Assembly: GCA_011009095.1 (NCBI GenBank)
Contig: VTPC01091258.1
Location: forward strand, 186,001 to 250,000
Length of the DNA: 64,000 nt
Reading direction: 5' to 3'
From: Ignelater luminosus
Lineage: Eukaryota; Arthropoda; Insecta; Coleoptera; Elateridae
Below the pieces are notes generated by a model, which had not been told where the DNA came from, searched no databases, and saw only the letters and a program-made list of their open reading frames with translations. Shown here one piece after another: positions 1 to 12,130 of this stretch. Numbering within the stretch: the first letter of the stretch is position 1; the number at the start of each line of letters is the position of its first letter. Both the position numbers and the translations under genes were made by a program.

Positions 1-3000
1 ATCTAAAAGATTTAATTTCTTACGATGACATTGTATTAATATTAAAACTCCATATTTATCTAACTTAAGATTAGGACATTAGGACTACATGATAAATACC
101 ATATCACAGAAGCAAGCAGGGTGCTTCTTTTTCAAACGCTACAATTATTTGTATTGTTATTCTTAAATACGTACAATAGCTTAACAAATCTATTAATTTA
201 GTATCGAATTCATTTACATTATATTTTAGTATCATTACATACATATTAAAATTCTAACTTTTAAAAGTTTAATAAAGCTGCACTTCGTACTGTTTAATAC
301 CCAGTAAACACAAACTCATACCATTTATGTGTCAATTACATAAACTCTGAGACATATGTTAAATGTAATATTGTAATTACAGCACTGTTACAGTTCTGTC
401 ATGTAACAGAAACAGAAACATTTCTAAAAATTTAGGTCACTATTTTGAGCAGTCATACCTCGCTTACTTATTATCTTATTAGAACACCGTTCTTTATCCA
501 TTGATAGTTATAATTTATTGTCATAAAAACCTAAAACGTTGAAAGAAATTGAAATTTTTGAAGATTTTAGTTGTAATTTTAAATATTAATAATTTTCAGT
601 ATACTACGTTTCTGATTTGGCCTAATTTTCACAGAAGTGTTAACTTGGTCTAGAGCTAGCATGCCTTTAAAAAGATTTTTATTAATATAATTCAATTTAT
701 TTCATTAGTTCGAAACCAATTAGCTTTATTGTTTGCTGTTGCTAAAAAATAAACATTCATATTCTTTAAAATACTGTATGGTGAGTAAGCAGATCATGGT
801 CACATTCATCTGTTTTCGAAATTTTTCTAAATCTTGGTTTCACTTAGAAATTAGAAAATAAGAATCTTTGGGCAGCCACATGTCGATCAGTTGTTAAATA
901 ATTCTGAAGGCACCTTCTAATTTTGATTTAGTTTTCCTAGAAGAATTTATTTCAATCAAAATTCTCAAGTTTCAAATTAAAACCAGATCATAATTTGTCG
1001 TAATTTTAAAAGACCATATTTTATATTCATTGACAGGAACATCTTACAGGAAATCAGCATATTAATTCTAACATGTGCATGACTGTTTTGCATGTTTGAT
1101 TCTCACTTTCAGTAGTCGTTTTAAACAAAGATGCTTTTAAATATGCTACTTCTAGCATTGTATTTCAGATGCAAGAAATAAGAAAAGATCAAAAGTTTAT
1201 AAAAAATTACTTAATAATAGCCTGATGCTTTGGCGGTCCTGTGCTTTATTTGTACGAAATATCGTAAATAATTGTGTAATACGTGGAGAATTGGATAAAA
1301 TCTAATTTTGCAATTTCATAGGTTACCCAAGCACGAGGAAAATAATCAAAAGAAATCTGTAATTTGATATTCGATATTCGATATACAAATATACGAATAA
1401 AAAGGATATTACGTACCTGAACGAAAAATCTTCCCTTTGTAGGCTATAATTTCAAAACGAAACTTCTGTAGAAAAGATTTTCTAATTCAATTTTTCATTT
1501 GAATGGAATGTATACAGCCACTAATAAAATTACATAAAAAGGTCTATTATGAAGCAGAAGGATTAGAAGCTTTTCTTGTTTAGATAATCTCATTTAACTC
1601 GGGCGGTAAATCCCACACTATTTATACAAAAAAGAATGTTTGTGAATGTTCCCAAATCTTCTGCTTCTGTACATCTAAATATCGATTTTCCAGACTGATA
1701 TAATTTTATATACAAAAGGCGTTTGTATAAATGCCAGTTATTTTAAAATAAGTAAGATTGGCTTTTTCAGTAGCGGCTGTCAACTTTTTTTTGTAAGAAG
1801 GCAGCATAAAAAATAATATAAGGGTATAAATGAAATGGTGCAAAATCGGAACACGGTGATGATTCCTGACATATAATGATATAGCATGTATATCTAGAGT
1901 TTGCACTCTTTCTACTTTTAAAAAAGAGACTTTACAACATAGTATTAAATTTTCGTCATCTATTAAAATCTGCAATCTGGCAATAGCGCTTCTCCATTAT
2001 TTTTCTTCACAATATTTACCTGCTTATGCACTACGAAGAAGTTTTTGCAGTGTATGGTGTTAAGCTTAATTGATAAGAAATAAAGGAAGGAAAAGAGCGG
2101 CTGTAATAATATCGGAAATTAGCAAGATATAACTACTGTTGAAGAGCAGTACTGCTCTGAGTTTTATTATTCAGAATCTTTTAAATAGCAAAAAACAAAA
2201 ATTATAATCTTGATTAGTTTCTAAAGACGTTTGTAATACTAAACTTCATAATTAGCTAATTTTCTAAATCTCAAGGTACGTATAAAAGTTTCTTTAGAAA
2301 TAAGAGTCTACTTATGATTCAAAATAACAGTATAACAATTCCCCCATTTACCTAAACACGTTTCTTACCTACTGAATTACCGTTTACATAGAATTGGTAA
2401 GTACATAAACCTGGATTGTCTGAGTAATTAAGTTTAAGGTGATTCTTTTTTTATGCAGATACTACACCTGCAATCCTTATATCATCGTAGTTTCTTGATC
2501 GACTTTGTTTTATGTTAGGCTCAAGATCTTTAAATATGATTTGCAGTTAAACCGGCATGTTGCTTTTGTTGACATAATTGTATTTTGTAAGTTAAGTTGT
2601 AGCTTGGCCACTATGCGTGGATTTCATATTTTGTAATAAGGATGCAGTGTTGCCAGATCTGAATTTTCTTAATTATTGTTTATTCAGGGATGAATAATTT
2701 TACAACTTTAAAAATTAACCCGTTCTTAGATGATCTAGAATTTAATACATTCTACTTTTTTTGAGCCATTTTATTTACGCAATAAAACTGATTATAGTAA
2801 TTAAGAAATTCCTTTATATCAGCTTTTTATTCTTTTGAGGATTTTAGAATTAAAGGTGTAACGTGAAATTAGAGATTTACCAAGCATACAGAATTAATGC
2901 AAAAATTCACTTAGTAAAACAGCACCATTCAGACAATGAAATGAATTTGCATGGAGGAATTCGGATATTGTATATTCAAAGAAACATTATAACACTCTTT

Positions 3001-3061
3001 AAAAAGGTCTGAAGAACATAAAATCTCGTAACAATCCTAACTATACGAATTGAAACAAACA
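1..3061. other. AT-rich DNA without recognised genes
   Basis: All six frames hold only short random-looking ORFs. I see no transposase motif, tRNA-like structure or long repeat. It is most likely intergenic or intronic. Confidence 0.6.
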
Positions 3062-3069
3062 CAGTCGAA

Positions 3070-3352
3070 CAGGGCCGGCTGAAGAGCCGGGTTTGCGGTG
3101 CAACTGCCCAGGTCTCCGGGCATGCTGGAGCCCCGCGCCTTGAGAGAAAAAACAATTAATTCTTTGTATCGATATGTTCAGAACAAATAAAATGTTTAAT
3201 TTTTTCTAAACATTTAAAATAGACAAATTAGACTATGTCAGAAAAAGCAGTGTTTCTTCTTTTTTTATTTTAAGAGCCCCACAAAATTTTGCTGCCCTGG
3301 GCCCTACAAAACTTTGCTATACTGGGCCCCGCAAAACTTTCAGCCGGCCCTG
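3070..3352. mobile_element. hAT-type MITE (non-autonomous)
   Basis: A GC-rich island begins with CAGGGCCGGCTGAA and ends with its exact reverse complement TTCAGCCGGCCCTG, giving 14-bp perfect terminal inverted repeats. The flanking octamers CAGTCGAA (3062-3069) and CAGTCAAA (3353-3360) differ at one base and fit an 8-bp target duplication, the hAT signature. The 283-bp interior has no ORF; its right part repeats a short phrase, GGGCCC(T/C)(A/G)CAAAACTTT-like, about three times near the end. It must have been moved by a hAT transposase encoded elsewhere. Confidence 0.85.
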
Positions 3353-3360
3353 CAGTCAAA

Positions 3361-4791
3361 TCTAAGAAATGTATCGGAGATAAAAGAATGTAAAATCTTT
3401 GGATTCGCCTGAAGTATGTAAAGAAAAAGTATTGTTTGTTATGCCAAGATCTGCTATCTTATTATGACGAGAGTCAAGAACTATAATCAAAATCAAAAAG
3501 ATGGAATGCAATATGACTTTTTAATATGTAAAGACAATATTTATTTTCATTAAATTTTATGTTTGTTTGAATTACTTTTCAATAAAGATGTAACCAAAAG
3601 ATGTTCTTGTGCTAATCTGTTGTAATTTTTACTGTTGAATCTCATGGAAGAACGTGCTACGTACAGAGCTTTTTGCAAAAATTTATACTAACAAGTTTTT
3701 TGTAAACTAATTAAATTGTGACAATCGACATACCCCTCATGAACATAAGTAGATAATCGGTATCTCGACCTAAATAAAATAACAATATTTAGTTTTTCAT
3801 GCCACGATAACATTTAGAATTTTTGCAACCATCATGAACCGTCTATAGATTTACAACTTCCATTTCTTAATCCGAAAGAAGGATTTTTTAAAAATTCCTA
3901 TTATAGTATTTATATTAAAGATGGCCGGCACCAGCCCGACATGGTCAGCGCTCTACCGTTACTCGGCGGACGGTACAATGTTTGCTGGTCTCTATCCTAC
4001 GCTTTGTAAATTCTGCACGGTTTTCCTCAGCAACGTTTGTTGCAATTTTTAGAAATAACAACTATATCCTTCGTTTCTAGTGTGCATATGTAGATTCGAT
4101 GAAATGAAATGCTAATTTCCCCAATCACTTGGTTAATCGTGAAACGATGATTTTGGGTCTTTTATAATAATACAGAATGTAGCAGTAAGCGTAGTATAGT
4201 GTAGTATTAACTTTTATTCAGTATATGATGTTTACATACAAATTGTACGTTATGTATTTGAAAGAAAAGCAAGATAGTTTAGGACAGCAGAAGAGATACA
4301 AAATCAAATTGTAAATAAGACTGCCAAAGAAAACTAAGGTGTAATAATAACACCTTTTAATAAAGAAACTAGAGTCCAAAGTAAAAATCAATGTTTATAA
4401 CGGCTTGTTGGAAATTACGAAACAAAGGAAAAGGTAAAGTCACAAGAAAATAGTTCATTTAACGGAGGTAGTCCAGTTCAGGTTGTTAAAAAAGGAGTTG
4501 ACATTGCAAAAACGGTATTCATTATGTCCTTTGAAAAATTGATACTCCGATGTTATACAAGAGAAGCTAAACGGTGCTTGCGTTTTGGAAGACGCTACCC
4601 ACATCGTGTTCGAGAATTACCACCAAATCGTGGTTTTTCTTTATTTAAAATTTATGTTAGACATAATGTACTTAATGGAACATGTAAAGGATATTTGATA
4701 GATATATTAGATTCCAGTTGAGAAAAGAAAGAGGAAACGTGCTAAAATCCTTTTCGTACTAAAGCACTACCGTGGGTTATTGATTATTACA
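3361..4791. other. AT-rich spacer with one GC-richer patch
   Basis: No gene recognised. The patch at 3922-4050 is clearly richer in G+C than its surroundings and contains a short GCAACG/TTGTTGC hairpin, but I could not assign it to any family. The 65-codon ORF at 4524-4721 shows no recognisable motif. Confidence 0.45.
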
Positions 4792-4793
4792 TA

Positions 4794-4821
4794 CAGTCAT
4801 CCACAAAAGTAATGTCCCAGC
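4794..4821 (+). repeat. Left terminal inverted repeat of the mariner element
   Basis: It starts CAGTCATCC directly after a TA. Its partner is 8536-8563 on the opposite strand, with 26 of 28 positions matching. Confidence 0.85.
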
Positions 4822-5970
4822 TATAGCTAGGTAAACTGAGTGTCTAGTGTAAATTCTAAATACGTTCTTACGTGTATAGAAAGACAAAACGTAGCTGTAG
4901 CAGAGAGGTTTATAAATCTTTAGTTGACAGAATGGTTATACAGAGGAGTGCTTGTTAAATGGGTCTAGAAACTTTTATCTTATAAATAAATTATATAATT
5001 CAAAAAACTTAGCTGAAAAAGAAAAATGCATTTAGGTACCATACCAAATTATTTAATTTAGTTCTAATACAAAAGTTTGATAAGAATAGTTTATAAGTTA
5101 TTATAATATACCGTTAGATAAAACATTAACTTCATTTTATTAATTTCATTGACGAATTTTGTTTATTTAAGATTTTCTAACATAGTGCAATAAAAGTTTC
5201 AAATCTCTCGTTGTTACCTAAAGAATCTAACGCTCACAAGTGAGACAAAATGTAAGTAACTTATAATTATACAACGATTTATTACAAAGCAAACAACCAA
5301 AATTGAACTAACGGTATAACTGGACTTTAAAACAGGTCCCATTAAGGGATTATGTCGTCAGCCCGAATATAAGATTTTATTTACAGCTTGTCTATCAATA
5401 GCAAAATACTGAAAAATGTTGTCATACAAACTCTCACATCTTCTTGTCGCCCTCGAATGCTGTCGTTTGTGTGTGGTGCGCCCCTTGCACCTGTTCATTG
5501 GCGTGTCTACACTTAAAAGCGACAGGAAGTACAGAGAGAATTTAAAATAGTGTCCAAAGGAAACTACTTACGTGAAGTTAGCCTATAATCAATCTTGTTC
5601 TTAATGAAGGTAGTAAAAGAATGCAGTAAAATACTTATTTTTTAACTTTAAACAACATTAAATAAGTTAAATAAATATATTTTCCTCACCATTACAATTC
5701 GCAAGTCAAATGATGTAATTTATTAACTTTTTTTTGCCTTTAATCTGGTTTATCGAATATTTTTATATAAAATTGACAAAAATAAAGATAAGCAATTTAT
5801 TAATATCTTCCTAAATACATTAGAATTATAAAACAGCAACACAACGCCGATACAAAAAACGAGGAATTCCACAATAACAATTGACTAATAAAATATAAAT
5901 TAATACATCACTCATACTAATAACAATACAAATACTTAAATAATTACAAACAGTGGTAATTTACTTTTAC

Positions 5971-7040
5971 TTAATGTGTTCCATATGACCACCGTTACTA
6001 TTACAGCAGGCATTGATCCGTTTTTTTATATTTTCAAACACATTTTCCAGTTGTTGCTGCGTAATGTTTCGAACAGCATCTCTAATGGCATCCTTTAGCT
6101 CATCAATTGTATATGTACGAAAAACAACCTTCTACAAATGCCCAGACAAGAAAGAATCCACTACTTATAAACCTCTCCCCATAGAATTCCTCCAAATATT
6201 GTTGAGTTAGTACGGTTGTGTGGGCAGGCGCATTGTCCTGCTGAAAATATTCATGTTGTAACTTGTCGTCGTGTAGCTGCTCAATAAATAATTGCAGTAT
6301 ATTCCGATAACGATCGCCTATTGTAGTATCCTCAAACGATATAGGCCCCATTATTCTACTCCTGGATGTGGCTAGCTATACTCCTATTTTTATGGGATGT
6401 AATGATGTTTCATGCAAAACTCCAGAGAATTCCGAAGATCATTTTCTATAATTTTACAAATTCACGCACCCCGTAAGATGGAACCACGCCTCATCCAAAA
6501 AGAAGCATATATCCAATGTTTCATTATTGTTCATGTGGTCGTTGAACCACTGACAATATTGTACACGTTTTCCGTAATCTGGTCCATGTAATTCGTGCAT
6601 TACTTGAACTCGATAAGGACGAAAATACAATTCTTTTTTTACAGCTTTGCAGCAGGTTGAATAACTTAATCTTGTAAGAAAAACATTTCTTAATTATGAT
6701 AAACTGAATATAAAAAACTAAATACCCACCAGTTTGTTGTGCTAACTGGCGTAATGATTTTGTAGGACTCTGTTCCATGTGTGCCTGTACATTTTCTACA
6801 GTGTTCTGGTCCAGAACTATTGGACGTCCAGCAGATTTTCCTTTACAGACACTACCCGTTTGCCACTTTTCTAACATGTCGGATTGTAACATCATAATCG
6901 AACTCTAGCTCAGGGGAATGTTCGACAAATTCTTCGATGCAAGAAGCAACAGAATACGTCCATTTGCCATCGCGATTTCGTTGTCCATTACGGAAATAGG
7001 ATTTTAAAATAAATCGATCCTGTTCAAGAGTGTAAGTCAT
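5971..7040 (-). pseudogene. Mariner-like transposase, DUF4817 type, decayed
   Basis: This was a cut-and-paste DNA transposase. From the ATG at 7040 it opens with a DUF4817-like helix-turn-helix (YTLEQDRFILKSYFRNG, then WTYSVASCIEEF). A frameshift near 6880 leads to the second DNA-binding part (GKSAGRP, SPTKSLRQLAQQTG). A 55-bp intron (6671-6725, GT...AG) restores the phase into YSTCCKAVKKEL and RVQYCQWFNDH. The catalytic half follows: FFLDEAWFH carries the first Asp and FQQDNAPAHT the second. Stop codons lie after TGCVNL, in the HETSLHP stretch and near 6120. The segment that normally carries the third catalytic Asp (SPDL..CDFFLW in relatives) is deleted around 6150. The C terminus survives as NGGHMEHIK and stop at 5971. 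It is not functional. Confidence 0.85.
6671..6725 (-). other. Short spliceosomal intron in the transposase
   Basis: On the minus strand the donor is GG|GTATTTAG and the acceptor TTACAAG|A. The interval is 55 bp and very T-rich. Removing it joins QQTG to LSYSTCCKAVKKEL in one frame, matching the order of conserved blocks in DUF4817 mariner transposases. Two other acceptors a little downstream were considered; they lose the SYSTC block. Confidence 0.6.
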
Positions 7041-7327
7041 AACCTAAAATTCAAAAACACATTAAATACCCATATTATTTCAATGATTGAATAAATAAAT
7101 AACCTGCTTCACATTTCTAAACAACGATGGACGACGTAAAAGTGAAAAGCATGTGACAACATAAAGTAAAACATAAATCGGCGCATGCGCGTATGACAAA
7201 TTGTTGTAATGGCTAACTTCACGTTAACAGAAAGTTTTGACAATGTCATCGGAAAAAAAAAATGTTTTGTCACAATTTTAATTCTCTCTGTACGTAATAA
7301 CAATTACTTACAGTGATGTAACCTAAA

Positions 7328-7640
7328 GTAGTTTCTAAATCTCGTGACGCGATATGCGCAAAAGGCGGAGCTTACTGCATAAGAAAGAAAAAGAAAATTG
7401 TAAAAATCATGCCTTCCCAAAGACATTCATTCTTACGTTAGCAGTTTTTTAGGTTAGGTTCAATTTTGTTTTGAAGGAGAATAAAATTGTTTAAAATTAT
7501 CAATAGCATCAATGAATGGCAAAGACTCTGGACCGTTAACAAACAAAAGCCAAACAATTTGACAACTCAACGTTTTTAACTTGAACTGAAATTTGTCTTC
7601 TGCGCATCGAAGGCCGCGTGTCACGAGATTTGGAAACTGC
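7328..7640. repeat. Nested inverted-repeat element (MITE-like)
   Basis: The left arm reads TTTCTAAATCTCGTGAC and the right arm is its near-exact reverse complement, GTCACGAGATTTGGAAA, followed by weaker inner pairing of GCGCA with TGCGC. The 313-bp unit has no ORF. I could not settle a target duplication: ACCTAAAG on the left versus CTACCTAG on the right is not convincing. It lies upstream of the mariner transposase and inside that element. Confidence 0.6.
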
Positions 7641-8535
7641 TACCTAGGTAGATGTACCTAGGTATTGTACTTATATGCCTGTATCTACATGCATTCTTTT
7701 ATGGTACCTAAGCGCCTTTAAGATTTAGGTACTTATCAGGCACCTTAAACAGAAGTACTTGAATTCTATATGAAAATTACAACATTGAGATGCACTAATA
7801 AACATTGCTCTCGTTGTCTTGTTTAATCCATACATAATTAGTGCATCCACTACATATTTGAATTGTATTTATTTAGTTCGAATTAATTTTCTTAATTATA
7901 TTTAAATTAAAAGATCGCCCTAGTTTTATGTTTGACGGCTAGTCCTGGTTCAAAGTGTTAACTTTAGTTTTATTACCTGTGTTAAAATATTCAACTCTTG
8001 TTTGACACCTGTGGGTTTCTAGCAAATAGAAGAGAAATGCTATTTATAGTTACTACATTTTTCTTCAAATTTCTTATTGGCATAGAAAATAACAGCGACG
8101 GATCAACAATGGTTATGCTTATCAATTAAATATTTTTTAGCATTTTAAACCAAGTAATCGGTTATTCTTTTATTAATCTTTTATCTTATACATTGTCACG
8201 GTTCGTCAAATTAAGCCTCCGCGCCACAATGTTTTGTTAATTTGGTGTATTTCAGTATAAAGATGTAGCCGGTTCAATGATTAGCATTAAAATGTGTATT
8301 AATTTGTATAGAACAATGTTTATTTTTGATAAATAGTAACATACGATTTCTTAAATATACAACTGAGTTTGATTTATACTGAGTGAAAGGCTGGACCAGA
8401 TAAAACAAAAAAATGAATATCAAAGTAAAAGGTTGACCCGTCGATGCTTTCAGTTTACTACTTGTTTTTAAGGTATTAATTTTTCTTATTGTCTGGGGTT
8501 GGAAAAACGTAAAATAAGCTGCCTATCTTATAAAA

Positions 8536-8563
8536 GCTGGAACGTTACTTTTGTGGATGACTG
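8536..8563 (-). repeat. Right terminal inverted repeat of the mariner element
   Basis: It ends TTTTGTGGATGACTG immediately before TA at 8564-8565. See the partner at 4794-4821. Confidence 0.85.
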
Positions 8564-9707
8564 TACATGTACCACCTATTAGAAGCGTTATAGTGGCTGA
8601 ATAACCCTTTGAATATTTAAGTAGAATTCTGATTTGAAATGAAATTTTTGTCATAAAACTTTAAATTCGTGATATTCGTGACTAGTTAAAGCTTATTAAT
8701 ATTAACCGTAACCTCTTATATCTTTGTTAAAGTGTTCCATGATTTAAAATACATTCGTAACTTTAAATGAGAGAAATATGTGCACAGCTAATAGTTGTTT
8801 CGTATTCGCTTAAATCTTTCTGTTTTATAAAAGAAGATTAAAAATGCATTTTTTGCTTATACGAACCTTGTGTGTTTTGATATCCATTAAAACGTAAAGG
8901 TAAGGTATTCATTTATAATGATTTAAAGCTTGAAAGACTTATGTTGTATCTGCTACCAAACCAAACTGTAACAAAGTTTTAATGCAAGAAATTCATTATG
9001 TCTACTTTAGGCTTGGGGTTTATTTGACTGTACTTAATAGGATTTTTCAATCTACCTTATTTATTGGTTTACGCAGTTTCGTTTAATTCTTTGCCTCTTA
9101 TTAAGAGAAATATTTTATTTGTCCTTTAGACATGCCATCGGAAGACAGCGTTTATAGTGCGATATCATAAACCTTTTTTATTCGTTAAAATTAGAAAATA
9201 TAATCTAAATTCCAAAAGGGGATTAGTCATATCTAATTTTAATTTATACAAAAGGTATTTTATTAATCGCAGAAGGTGAAAATTTCTACGAAAAAGCAAA
9301 TTAATTCCGTATAGGAACAGAAGCGCCGACTGTATGTATTAACCCACAAAATCAATAACAGAATAAATTTTAGTTTTAGCAGATTTACCAAAGTATAGGA
9401 AAAAACTGAAAAGAGTGAATTGTACAGTTAATGACTAAATTAATAAAAAAGGTTAGAACGTTGTGGATAATCGTAAATAACGCCTTACACATCTATTTAC
9501 CTTATTTGCTATCACTATACAAAACTCGACTTATTCGGTAACCAAAAAAAAAAGATTTGATTCTATTGTAATTTCTTGTACTTATTTATATGTTATATAT
9601 ACGTAAATACATCCTTAGTTTTTCAAAGTTCTAATCTTTACTATGATACCTTTGGTAAGTATTCTTAGAATTTATTATAAATCATTTATCTTTTGTAACA
9701 CTACCTA

Positions 9708-9747
9708 CGTTTCAACCTCTTGTCATGTTTGAGATCATCTTCAGGTG
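9708..9747 (-). other. Hammerhead-core-like motif, possible retroelement relic
   Basis: On the minus strand CTGAAGA (9738-9744) is followed by an arm GATCTC, a loop, the pairing arm GAGGTT and then GAAACG (9708-9713). This order, CUGANGA-stem-GAAA, is the conserved core of hammerhead ribozymes known from Penelope-like elements. One extra base lies between the core and the stem, and the outer stem with the cleavage site is not evident. It may be a degenerate copy or chance. Confidence 0.25.
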
Positions 9748-11730
9748 CGAGTAACCATACTGTAAATATAAAATTAATAAATGTCAAGCATAAACAACAG
9801 TAATTATTGTATGAGCTATACAATACAAATTAACCATTAAAATCAACAAGACGCTTTCTTCTTTGATTTTATGTTGAAGGTCTAGTACTAGATAACAACC
9901 TTGCTTTTTGCAATTTTTTGACAAATTTTCTTGTCCAGTGAACATAAACTCATCCGACAATAAACCCTTAACTGTGATAATAGGGATTAATTACGAGTTC
10001 ATTTAATTGCAATGTTTATTTATACTTATTACCTTCTATACTAGTGTATTTTTTATATAAATTAGAATTGCAAATTCGATTTTATTCATTATACTTTTAG
10101 TGGTGTCTATCAGTTAAATTTAGTATTCCCTTTATTTGCTTAAATTCCTTATTTTAAGATGCATTTTAGTGCTAACGTAATGTATTACTTAGGGAAGCCA
10201 GTGCAGCGCACAAACACAAAACTGTTCGGTTGAGTTCATTTCGTAAATCGGTGTGTGCTACGCATTGCATTGACGTTCGTCTGTTAGCAATTTGCTTTTT
10301 GTCTTGTTTTGTTTGTGATACGCCTATGACGACATACATCGCGTCGACTTTAATGATTCACACTGCCTTCTCTAACTGATACATTTATAACCATTAATCT
10401 TCTTTAGGTTTCGCTTGATATTTTCTACTGTGAATTAAAGTTCATTGTTTTGTGGTGTACATAAATTAATAGATTTTAAAATATCGAACTAACTAAATAT
10501 ATGCCGCTTTAGTATCCAATATACTATAGTTTGTCGGTAAACATTTGGTAGCAAATCGGGATGGTTTTTTCCTTCTGTGGAATAAGCATAGCCATCGTTG
10601 CACTTCTGATGCTACGGCTACTCTCCGCCTGCGACAAAGTCCTCTAAGCTTAGAAGTTCGTTCGCAATTTAAGTTTTGTTTCAGTTCCAAATGAATTTTT
10701 GATTTTGCGTATTGTTGTAAAAAACTTTGTGATTATTTTCTTATGAACTGAGTAATAATTTTAATGTTTGAAACGGTTTTTGTTTTATTGCAAGAATTTT
10801 TTTGATGTCGATAGTATTTATTTCTATGTTAAAGGTTCCTGTTTACGGCTTATAAGTAGCTACCGTTTGTTTAGAAGATATCGAGTAATGTACCCATTAG
10901 GGTTAGTTTAGGTATTAGGAAACAATATTACAAAATACAAAACTGTATTATTATTTATTTCACTACTATAATTTACGTAATAGATAAACAAATCAATTAG
11001 AAAATAACGATCATTAGGTAGGTTAACTACTTTATTAAAACTTTATTGGTAATGTTAGTCTGTTTAATGTTGTATAATGTAAAATATAATGTAACACTAG
11101 TCTAGAGGTGTCATACATGAAAAGTTCAGGTCAGCCTACTACGAAGGATAATCATAATATTCGAAAATTCCTTTCCTACCTGAATGTTTTCAGTAAAATT
11201 TCGTTTCTGTGTGGAAATTTTCTAGTGAGATAATCTAAACTCTCTAACGTTTAACTAGCATTTCTGTTACAAAGCTTGAGGAAAATGCATTGGATCAGAT
11301 GTGCGTGAATAGATCTTTTATTAAATTAAAAATATTCAATCAAAGACGATTAATTTTTAAAATTAATAAATATGGTTATTTCATTAAATGATTAATTTCA
11401 TTAATGATGAACTTAAAAAACACAACTAATTAAATTGCATTTGTAATTTTTACTAGGCAAGATTAATTACTTTTGTATTTAAACCATTTTGATTTAAAAA
11501 AAAATTTGTGGGTGTAGTTTTAGTTGTCGTTGAGTTTATTTTTGTCTTTGTTTTCTTTTTGTTTTGTTAAGAAATTTTCTTAGCTTTATTTGAATTTTAC
11601 TTCGGCCACTGGGCTTTGAGTTCTCCTCTCCTGTATTGCCAAAGAGCGATTTTCTTGTTCTTAATTAATAAATTAAAAAATATATCTGGTTTTGCCAGGA
11701 AGGTAACATAAAATCTGTGTTTCCTCAGTT

Positions 11731-12130
11731 AGCCATGGACGAAAAAGAAACACATTCCAACATGTCGAACTGTTACAATATGAAGTGATACTAACGGATA
11801 TCAAGATTTTTTGAATGGCAAGTTAAGTTTGCTGTCGTCTTGGAAAATTAAACGGTATTGCTTTTTAAAAATCATGATTTCCACTCAAGAATAAAAGAAT
11901 CTTATGATTGAAAAAATGGTAGAAAAATTAATGGTAACTGGGAATGTTCTGTTCTGGATGATTTTGCAGAATTTCAAAGTCAAAGAAATTTTATTTATTT
12001 TAACTATGGATAAAGTATGACTCAAATGCTGTCATTTTGTCTATGGCAAACTAAGGATACACATTGTATGGATCATTTGTTAGTTCATTTCGTGGTTTGA
12101 TTACTAAACTTTATCATTGTCATATCCGCC
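11731..12130 (+). repeat. Dispersed repeat, copy A
   Basis: This block shares a diverged but collinear run of phrases with 45121-45410, for example GCCATGGACGA versus GCCATGAACGA, ACATGTCGAA versus GTATGTCGAA, and TGGATCATTTGTTA versus TGGATCATTCGTTA. Both copies have the same orientation and neither has a coding frame. I read it as an old repeat family of unknown type. Confidence 0.45.

Larger units (their letters stand above)
4794..8563 (-). mobile_element. Tc1/mariner element with DUF4817-type transposase
   Basis: The two ends are 28-bp inverted repeats starting CAGTCATCCACAAAAGTAA; they differ at only two positions and are each flanked by TA (4792-4793 and 8564-8565), the Tc1/mariner target duplication. 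The only recognisable coding DNA between them is a decayed mariner-type transposase on the minus strand (5971-7040). At 3.77 kb the element is long for the superfamily. Part of the excess is a nested inverted-repeat element at 7328-7640; the rest (4822-5970 and 7641-8535) is AT-rich and unassigned. The ends and the transposase could in principle belong to different insertions, but no closer pair of termini was seen around the gene. Confidence 0.7.
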
